From an uncultured Thiomonas sp. (GTDB taxonomy: Bacteria > Pseudomonadota > Gammaproteobacteria > Burkholderiales > Burkholderiaceae_C): a DNA stretch of 5,812 nt. The stretch lies in NCBI GenBank assembly GCA_937927695.1, contig CALBRU010000264.1, forward strand, positions 1 to 5,812, read 5' to 3'. Below the pieces are notes generated by a model that was not told the DNA's origin, ran no database searches, and worked only from the letters and a program-made list of their open reading frames with translations. Shown here one piece after another: positions 1 to 5,812 of this stretch (positions are counted from its first letter, which is position 1; each line of letters begins with the position of its first letter). The translations under genes and the position numbers were made by a program.

Positions 1-756
1 CTCAGGCGCCCAGCGTTCATCTGACGAGATGTACTGCATCAGCGACTTGAGGTTGCCGTCGCAACTCGGGCCGAGCGTGGCCGACGCCGAGTTAAGCGCA
101 CTGGTCGCGCTGCTGGACAGCCCCTGTTTGGCGATGTCATGCGCCATGTCTTCGGTGTCGTGATAGTGCGCGGGGCGGGCGCAGTAGCCGTCGGCCACGG
201 CCTTGATCGCGGCGGACAGCGCGAGGATGTCATCGTGGTGCTGGGACAGCAGCGCGGCATAGAGAGCAGGAGTGAGGTTGGCATAGCTGCCGCCCGAGGC
301 GATATAGACCGCCAGAGCGGCTGTGGTCACCTGGCTGATGACCAGATTCGGCAAGTTGGCCGATGTGAGCGAGCCCGCGGCGAGCACGGCGTTGCTCGTG
401 CCCAGATAGGCGGTGAGTACCACCTGGCCGTCGGGCGAGGTGGCATTGGCAAACAGCGGTGCGGAGGTGTTGGGCAAAGTCGCCTGCACGGTGTAGTTGC
501 CGCTGGCGTCTGCGGTGGCGGTGCCCACCACCACCGAGCCGGGCTGGCCCATGGGGGCAACCGTAGTGAACGTCACCGCCGCGTTGGCGATGGGCGCATC
601 GATCACGGCGCCTTTGAGCGTGGTGTTGGCTGCGACCGGATTGATCTGGGCCGTGCCGCCACTGCCGCCTCCGCAGGCGCTGAGGCTCAGTGCCAGGGCG
701 GCTGCGATGGGCAATAGTTTTCGGGCGGTACGTGAGCGGGGATGCGAGGGCTGCAT
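1..756 (-). CDS. Partial glycine-rich lipoprotein with a carboxypeptidase-regulatory-like domain (3' end outside window)
   Basis: An open frame runs without a stop from the ATG at 756 to the window edge and gives 252 residues. Residues 1-28 form a lipoprotein signal: a basic start (RSRTARK), a hydrophobic stretch, and the lipobox LSAC with Cys28, followed by GGGSGG. Gly at +2 suggests the outer membrane rather than inner-membrane retention (inference). Residues about 47-107 (LKGAVIDAPIANAAVTF, then TATADASGNYTV) resemble the beta-sandwich of carboxypeptidase-regulatory-like or Ig-like domains, common in surface lipoproteins. Residues about 131-190 are alanine-rich and probably helical. Two cysteines, Cys192 and Cys232, might form a disulfide in the periplasm or at the surface. 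The start is supported by a GGAG box 9 bases upstream and by the lipobox position. The gene is divergent from the DUF6502-DUF5666 pair, whose second product is also a Gly-rich lipoprotein. I recognise no specific function; a structural or binding role is only a guess. Confidence 0.85.
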   Translation of the reverse strand, partial: MQPSHPRSRTARKLLPIAAALALSLSACGGGSGGTAQINPVAANTTLKGAVIDAPIANAAVTFTTVAPMGQPGSVVVGTATADASGNYTVQATLPNTSAPLFANATSPDGQVVLTAYLGTSNAVLAAGSLTSANLPNLVISQVTTAALAVYIASGGSYANLTPALYAALLSQHHDDILALSAAIKAVADGYCARPAHYHDTEDMAHDIAKQGLSSSATSALNSASATLGPSCDGNLKSLMQYISSDERWAPE

Positions 757-765
757 GAGAAGGAT

Positions 766-769
766 CTCC
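766..769 (-). promoter_or_regulatory. Ribosome binding site of the partial lipoprotein gene
   Basis: GGAG on the minus strand lies 9 bases before the ATG at 756. It fixes the start, because the next upstream in-frame candidates would put extra residues before an already complete lipoprotein signal. Confidence 0.7.
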
Positions 770-810
770 AAGAAAGTATCGGTGGCGCGCCGCATGTGAT
801 GCGTGTCGGA

Positions 811-838
811 ATAATAGATGGGAAAAAATAACATGCAA
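811..838 (-). promoter_or_regulatory. Candidate sigma70 promoter of the partial lipoprotein gene
   Basis: On the minus strand, TTGCAT (838 to 833) is followed after 16 bases by TATTAT (816 to 811). The -10 box matches the consensus at 5 of 6 positions, the -35 box at 3 of 6. The spacer contains a T6 run, and the whole segment is far more AT-rich than the flanking genes. Transcription would begin near 804, giving a leader of about 48 bases with the GGAG box near its end. The prediction rests on pattern match alone. Confidence 0.5.
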
Positions 839-852
839 TAAAAATCTTGCAT
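833..852. promoter_or_regulatory. Inverted repeat ATGCAA-N8-TTGCAT, possible operator
   Basis: Two perfect 6-base arms, ATGCAA at 833-838 and TTGCAT at 847-852, are separated by 8 AT-rich bases. The left arm is also the proposed -35 box of the minus-strand lipoprotein gene, so a protein bound here would probably affect that promoter. The spacing places the arm centres about 14 bases apart. Six-base arms in AT-rich sequence can arise by chance, so the operator role is inferred from position. Confidence 0.35.
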
Positions 853-858
853 TAAACT

Positions 859-898
859 TCGATCAACGCCCTTAAACGTCTTCACGCACCTCGATCAA
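859..898 (+). repeat. Direct repeat TCGATCAA, two copies, upstream of the DUF6502 gene
   Basis: TCGATCAA occurs at 859-866 and 891-898, with starts 32 bases apart, about three helical turns. The second copy ends 5 bases before the ATG at 904. Same-face spacing in front of a possible regulator gene could mark an autoregulatory site, but the only support is the repeat itself. No full FNR or CRP palindrome is present. Confidence 0.3.
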
Positions 899-903
899 AC
901 CTC

Positions 904-1809
904 ATGGGACGCCCCCCGCGCCGTCTGCCTTGCCATCCTCCACCAGAGCATCCATTGCCTCCGGCAGACGGTGTGTTGCGGGCGCTCGCGCAGGTCATGG
1001 CGCCGCTGGCGCGCCTGCTGCTGGCCAGTGGCCTGGACTACACCCGTCTCGCCGCAGAACTCAAGCCCCTGTTCATCGAGCAGGCCAGGCTGGAGCTGCT
1101 GCGTTCGGGGCAGAAGGACACCGATTCGGCCATCAGCCTGCTCAGCGGCGTGCATCGCAAAGATGTGCGCGAATGGCGCACGAATGGCTTGAGCGGCCGC
1201 ATCGCGCAGGAGATGTCGATCAGTTCGCAGGTGTTCGCCCGCTGGGTGCAAGACCCCCTTTATCGCGACCGGCGCAAGCGCCCCAAGCCTTTGCCGCGCG
1301 TGGGGCCGGCGCCGTCTTTTGACAGCTTGGCACGCAGCGTCACGCAGGACATCCATCCCTTTACCGCATTGACAGATCTGCTGCGCCTCGGGCTGGTGAC
1401 CGTCAAGACCGTGAAGGGGCAGGAATGGATCGTGCCGCACCGCGAGGGCTTTGTGCCGCCGCCGGGATCGCGTGATCTGCTCGATCTGTTCGGCGCGAAT
1501 CTGTCGGACCACGCGGCGGCGGCCGTCGGCAACTTGCTGGGGCAGCCGCCCCAGCTCGAGCAAAGCGTGTTCGCCGAGGGCGTGACGCCCGCATCGTCCA
1601 GAGAACTGGGCGAGCTGGCGCGCAAGTTGTGGGCGCAGGCACGCGCCGAAATGATTGCAGAGGCCACCCGGCGTTATGCGGCCGACCAAGGTCGCGCCGA
1701 TGCCACCTGCCGCCTGCGTTTTGGCGCCTACTACTGGGCGGAGGATGTCTCGCAGCAGACGCCGCAGCCCGACCCCACGGCAACGGGAGACGACCGTGAC
1801 GATGCATAA
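904..1809 (+). CDS. DUF6502 family protein, function unknown
   Basis: This 301-residue protein has no signal peptide or membrane segment and should be cytosolic. I recognise the DUF6502 pattern: an N-terminal helical segment (about 24-66, LRALAQVMAPLARLLLASG), the signature SAISLLSGVHRKDVREW (75-91), FARWVQDPLYRD (111-122), SFDSLARSVTQDIHPFTALTDLL around 138-160, and the closing RFGAYYWAED (272-281). The 75-115 segment resembles a helix-turn-helix, and about 139-177 resembles a winged-helix end followed by a short beta hairpin (LVTVKTVKGQEWIV). A DNA-binding or regulatory role is therefore possible but unproven. The ATG at 904 lacks a clear ribosome binding site, and the first 20 or so residues are Pro/Arg-rich and look unconserved. 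A later start such as GTG at 973 or TTG at 976 is possible. The gene overlaps the DUF5666 lipoprotein gene by 8 bases, indicating one transcript and probable translational coupling. It is divergent from the partial lipoprotein gene. Confidence 0.85.
   Translation: MGRPPRRLPCHPPPEHPLPPADGVLRALAQVMAPLARLLLASGLDYTRLAAELKPLFIEQARLELLRSGQKDTDSAISLLSGVHRKDVREWRTNGLSGRIAQEMSISSQVFARWVQDPLYRDRRKRPKPLPRVGPAPSFDSLARSVTQDIHPFTALTDLLRLGLVTVKTVKGQEWIVPHREGFVPPPGSRDLLDLFGANLSDHAAAAVGNLLGQPPQLEQSVFAEGVTPASSRELGELARKLWAQARAEMIAEATRRYAADQGRADATCRLRFGAYYWAEDVSQQTPQPDPTATGDDRDDA
1785..1789 (+). promoter_or_regulatory. Ribosome binding site of the DUF5666 gene, inside the DUF6502 gene
   Basis: GGGAG lies within the last codons of the DUF6502 gene. 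It is 6 bases before a GTG at 1796 and 12 bases before the ATG at 1802. Both starts are in frame and differ by two residues, so spacing favours the GTG and codon type favours the ATG. Confidence 0.55.
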
Positions 1810-3475
1810 AAATCACTTTCGCAAACTGGGCGCGGTGGCGCTGGTTCTACTCACCGCCTTATTGGCTTCCTGTGGGGGCGGAGGCACGGTCGCCACGACG
1901 GGCGGCGTCGGCACGGGCGGCACGGGCATTTCCACTGGTACCGTCACCGGCTTCGGCAGTGTGGTGCTCGATGGCACCGCCTACAGCAGCGCCAGCCCGG
2001 TTTACTACGCGGGCACCGATCAGGACGAAGAAGCGCAGACTTCCTCCACTGCGGTGAACTTGGGCGACCAGCTGCAGATTCGTCTCGACGCCCAGGGGCA
2101 TCCGAGCAAAGTGGTTATCGATCCTGAGCTGATGGGGCCTGTCGCCAACCTGGGTGCAGGCGGCTTCACGGTCAATGGCGTGGCGGTTCGGGTGAACAGC
2201 AATGCAGCCACCGGGCCGGTGACTTACTACACCGGGTTGAACGATTTTTCCAGTCTGCAAGACGGCATGCAGGTGGAGGTACACGGCGCCTATGGGCAGA
2301 GCGCTGACGGCAAGGGCTATATCCAGGCCACGCGTATCGAGCAATTGCCCGCCAGCAATCCGGTGACGCGGCTGACCGGCGTTGTCAGCAATCTCAATGC
2401 GGCAAACGGTAGCTTCCAGATCGGCGCAACCGTGGTGCAGACGCAGGCTTCAACCCTGATCACGCCGTCGGGCATGGCGCTGGCGAATGGACAGCTGGTG
2501 AATGTCTGGAGCAACACGCCGCCTGCGGCCAATGGCGCCATCGATGCGGGCGCGGTGAATGTGCGCACCCTGCGCGGCGTGTCCGGCCCGACGCAGGTGG
2601 GCGGACTGGTGGCGCAGTTGGCGGGCAGCCGCTTCCAGGTCGCGGGCATCCCGGTCGATGCCAGTGCGGCGAATCTCGCCAGCGCCGTGCAGAGCCTGAG
2701 CAATGGCGCATATGTGGTGGTGCAGGGGCAGTCCGATGCCTCCACCGGCGTGCTCACCGCCACATCCCTGCGCACCTACGCGAACAGTCCCGCGCAGGTG
2801 GAATTGCGCGGCACCATCACCGGCTTTGTGAGCGCCAGCAATTTTCTGGTGCGCGGCGTGCCGGTGGATGCTTCCGCGGCAAACGTGGTGTTCACCGGGG
2901 GCACCGCCGCCTCGCTGCGAAACGGGGTGTTTGTGGACGTGGTCGGCCAAGTGGCGGGCAGCAGCGGCAATCTGGTGGCAGCCAGCAGTGTGGCCGTGCT
3001 CAGCCGGGCGCCCGATGGCGGCACGGTGGACTATCAGGGCACGGTCAGCGCGGTGAATCTGGCCAGCGGCGTCTTCAGCCTGAGCGTGCAGGACGACGGC
3101 ACGACCCAGACCTTCCAGGTCGCGCTCGCTCCGAATGTGGTGTTCAGCCATGGTACGGTCGCGCAATTGATCGATGGGGCCAACGTGGAGATCGAAGCCA
3201 CCAATACCGCGAGCGGGCTGCTGGCCTACAGCGTGTCGTTTCAGAAAGTGCAGGCCTCCTCTGGCTCCAGCGATGGGTCGTCTTCGCCCGTGCTGGAAAC
3301 CAAAGGCACGCTCTATAACCTCACGGCAAGCAGCTTTGAGATCAACGCCCTGACCATCCAGATCAACGGCGTCATGCCCAAGGATGGAAAACTGGTCAAT
3401 GGGGCGAAGGTGGATGTGAGTTTCATCCAATCCGGTGGCCTGAATCTGGCTCAGGAGATCAGTCTCGACGATTGA
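1802..3475 (+). CDS. DUF5666 multi-repeat lipoprotein
   Basis: This 557-residue protein begins with a lipoprotein signal (residues 1-24, lipobox LASC, Cys24) followed by GGGG and a Gly/Thr-rich linker to about residue 42. The rest consists of about seven units of 60-75 residues: near 43-108, 112-181, 190-257, 265-326, 332-400, 408-482 and 497-556. Each follows the DUF5666 pattern of an opening G-x-[VIL] strand, a phi-x-[VI]-x-G core, a middle 'L-x-x-G-x-x-V-x-V' strand and a closing 'A-x-x-[VIL]' strand, suggesting small OB-like beta barrels. Units 4 and 5 share GxPVDASAAN (282-291 and 352-361). Serine-rich residues 485-495 form a linker before the last unit. The frame is open back to 1655, but the lipobox puts the start at ATG 1802 or GTG 1796. 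It overlaps and follows the DUF6502 gene. It is probably anchored in the outer membrane; the ligand is unknown. Confidence 0.88.
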   Translation: MHKNHFRKLGAVALVLLTALLASCGGGGTVATTGGVGTGGTGISTGTVTGFGSVVLDGTAYSSASPVYYAGTDQDEEAQTSSTAVNLGDQLQIRLDAQGHPSKVVIDPELMGPVANLGAGGFTVNGVAVRVNSNAATGPVTYYTGLNDFSSLQDGMQVEVHGAYGQSADGKGYIQATRIEQLPASNPVTRLTGVVSNLNAANGSFQIGATVVQTQASTLITPSGMALANGQLVNVWSNTPPAANGAIDAGAVNVRTLRGVSGPTQVGGLVAQLAGSRFQVAGIPVDASAANLASAVQSLSNGAYVVVQGQSDASTGVLTATSLRTYANSPAQVELRGTITGFVSASNFLVRGVPVDASAANVVFTGGTAASLRNGVFVDVVGQVAGSSGNLVAASSVAVLSRAPDGGTVDYQGTVSAVNLASGVFSLSVQDDGTTQTFQVALAPNVVFSHGTVAQLIDGANVEIEATNTASGLLAYSVSFQKVQASSGSSDGSSSPVLETKGTLYNLTASSFEINALTIQINGVMPKDGKLVNGAKVDVSFIQSGGLNLAQEISLDD

Positions 3476-3487
3476 GAAAATGGGCCC

Positions 3488-3512
3488 AAAAAAAACCCGG
3501 CGTCGCCGGGTT
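3488..3512 (-). terminator. Intrinsic terminator of the PepSY gene
   Basis: The stem AACCCGGC (3494-3501) pairs perfectly with GCCGGGTT (3505-3512) around the loop GTC. Read on the minus strand it runs into a T8 tract (3495 to 3488), a textbook rho-independent terminator 45 bases past the PepSY stop. On the plus strand the stem is followed by GAAATGAA with no T tract, so it should terminate the DUF5666 transcript poorly, although the stem may still protect its 3' end. Confidence 0.85.
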
Positions 3513-3556
3513 GAAATGAAGCGAGAGCTTTCTGCTGCCTGCTCAGGCGGGGTCGA

Positions 3557-3880
3557 TCAGTCAGCGTTGGCGCCTTCGACACTGTTTTCAAGCACGGCGC
3601 CGGTCTGGGCGTCCACGCCAACTTCATGCTCGGTCTGCCCCACTTTGAGGTCGAAGGAATAGCGCAAGCCGCTGCCGCCTTTTTCCTTTTCGAGTTCCTG
3701 GTCGGTGATGGTGGCGCCAGGAAGGGCTTTGAGAGCGATGGCGCGGGCTTCGTCCAGCGTCACCTTGGCTTCCTTGGTGTATTGCGAACCGTCCATGGCA
3801 TAGGCGGAGCCTGCGGCGCCGGCCAGGCCAAGAGCCAGCGCGCTGGCGAACAGAAATGCGGTTTTGTTGCGTTGTTGCAT
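3557..3880 (-). CDS. Small secreted PepSY-domain protein
   Basis: The protein has 107 residues. Residues 1-28 are a Sec signal peptide (basic start QQRNK, hydrophobic core, cleavage after AYA at 28), leaving about 79 mature residues in the periplasm. The mature part is a single PepSY domain: VTLDEARAIALKALPG (about 40-55), an acidic-basic stretch, LRYSFDLK, then the typical EHEVGVDAQTGAVLE (about 83-97). PepSY domains occur in peptidase propeptides and as stand-alone periplasmic proteins and are thought to bind or inhibit partners; the substrate is unknown here. The start at 3880 is chosen because AAGGAG sits 7 bases upstream and the signal peptide begins there; the 19 additional in-frame codons upstream have no such support. 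It is divergent from the multicopper oxidase gene, with 206 bases between the starts, and ends at its own terminator, so it is probably monocistronic. Confidence 0.92.
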   Translation of the reverse strand: MQQRNKTAFLFASALALGLAGAAGSAYAMDGSQYTKEAKVTLDEARAIALKALPGATITDQELEKEKGGSGLRYSFDLKVGQTEHEVGVDAQTGAVLENSVEGANAD

Positions 3881-3887
3881 GATCAAA

Positions 3888-3893
3888 CTCCTT
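3888..3893 (-). promoter_or_regulatory. Ribosome binding site of the PepSY gene
   Basis: AAGGAG on the minus strand stands 7 bases before the ATG at 3880. It is the strongest ribosome binding site in the window and decides the start against the longer frame beginning at 3937. Confidence 0.85.
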
Positions 3894-3930
3894 GTGAACT
3901 CTTGCGAGCGAAACACCGCTGGATACGGCG

Positions 3931-3949
3931 ATCGCAAACCGTTTGCGAT
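3931..3949. promoter_or_regulatory. Perfect 19-base palindrome in the PepSY/oxidase intergenic region, likely operator
   Basis: ATCGCAAAC (3931-3939) and GTTTGCGAT (3941-3949) are exact inverted copies around one central base. The site lies 50 bases upstream of the PepSY start and 137 bases upstream of the oxidase start. The odd-centred symmetry and length suit a dimeric repressor or activator. A further TTGCGA half-site is at 3902-3907, and a looser CAAAAC-N5-GGTTTG arrangement at 3988-4004. It has no T tract, so it is not a terminator. If transcribed in the PepSY leader it could also fold as an RNA hairpin. The bound protein is unknown. Confidence 0.6.
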
Positions 3950-4086
3950 GGAAGGAGTGTCGTCTTTTGGAATGAGCGCACGCTTAGCAAAACGTCACGG
4001 TTTGATGACATCTGCACACAACTCGGCAGGCTGCAACCGCATACAGTGCCGGGTATGTTGACCCTACGATTAAAGAGTGGCGCGCC

Positions 4087-5769
<1,683 letters not shown>

Positions 5770-5771
5770 AC

Positions 5772-5812
5772 TCAGCCGCCAAAGTAACCCGGCAGAATTT
5801 TCTCGTGCGTAG
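5772..5812 (-). CDS. Probable C-terminal end of a convergent gene
   Basis: On the minus strand a frame enters from the window edge and ends at a TGA (5774 to 5772), 2 bases from the oxidase stop. It encodes THEKILPGYFGG. The codons have G or C in most third positions, as in the neighbouring genes, and the residue mix is protein-like. Twelve residues are too few to name a family or to be sure it is coding. Confidence 0.35.
   Translation of the reverse strand, partial: THEKILPGYFGG

Noticed and set aside
139..838. Long frames on both strands across the first 840 bases (plus 139-717 and minus 230-838).
   Set aside because: They are Arg/His/Gly-rich shadows of the minus-strand lipoprotein frame, which has a lipobox, a ribosome binding site and a recognisable domain and continues to the window edge.
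1655..1801. N-terminal extension of the DUF5666 frame back to an ATG at 1655.
   Set aside because: The extra 49 residues lie within the DUF6502 gene, are Pro/Arg-rich, and would bury the lipoprotein signal that begins at 1802.
2450..3430. A 326-residue minus-strand frame opposite the DUF5666 gene.
   Set aside because: Its composition is His/Arg/Ala-rich with no recognisable domain, as expected for a frame antisense to a high-GC gene. The plus strand has clear repeats and a lipobox.
3864..4061. A 65-residue plus-strand frame across the PepSY/oxidase intergenic region.
   Set aside because: It starts antisense to the PepSY signal peptide, has no ribosome binding site, and would run through the palindrome and the likely promoters.
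4031..4063. Possible oxidase promoter CTGCAA-N17-TATGTT, a CATAC-N8-GTATG dyad (4040-4057), and a TTGACC at 4058-4063.
   Set aside because: The boxes match the consensus at only 3 of 6 and 4 of 6 positions, the dyad arms are 5 bases, and TTGACC has no -10 box at a suitable distance before the start. None is better than chance without start-site data.
782..4086. GTGGCGCGCC present at 782-791 and again just before the oxidase start at 4077-4086.
   Set aside because: GGCGCGCC is an 8-base GC palindrome likely to recur in high-GC DNA, and the two copies lie in unrelated positions relative to their genes.

Overview
The window is high-GC and fully bacterial, with coding on both strands and short intergenic gaps. 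The gene families present (DUF6502 and DUF5666 proteins, a small PepSY protein, a Tat-type multicopper oxidase) and the codon use fit a betaproteobacterium, probably Burkholderiales. A Thiomonas-like relative is a guess; nothing in the sequence fixes the genus.

Layout. (1) Positions 1-756, minus strand: the N-terminal 252 residues of a glycine-rich lipoprotein with a carboxypeptidase-regulatory-like (beta-sandwich) segment. Its 3' end lies outside the window. (2) Positions 757-903: an AT-rich divergent promoter region holding a plausible sigma70 promoter for the lipoprotein, an inverted repeat across its -35 box, and a direct repeat in front of the opposite gene. (3) Positions 904-1809, plus strand: a DUF6502 protein, cytosolic and of unknown function. 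(4) Positions 1802-3475, plus strand: a DUF5666 lipoprotein made of about seven tandem repeat units, overlapping the DUF6502 gene by 8 bases. (5) Positions 3488-3512: an intrinsic terminator that reads only towards the minus strand. (6) Positions 3557-3880, minus strand: a 107-residue secreted PepSY-domain protein. (7) Positions 3881-4086: a second divergent promoter region containing a perfect 19-base palindrome. (8) Positions 4087-5769, plus strand: a CueO-like multicopper oxidase with all copper ligands and three methionine clusters. (9) Positions 5772-5812, minus strand: probably the last 12 codons of a convergent gene.

The window reads as two divergent modules placed back to back. The first is an envelope module: two lipoproteins flank a cytosolic DUF6502 protein that may be a regulator, and the DUF6502-DUF5666 pair is probably translationally coupled. 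The second joins a periplasmic PepSY protein to a periplasmic copper oxidase and suggests copper or metal handling. The most interesting uncharacterised element is the DUF6502-DUF5666-lipoprotein cassette. The most testable regulatory element is the palindrome between the PepSY and oxidase genes. No RNA gene, CRISPR array, insertion sequence or prophage gene was seen.
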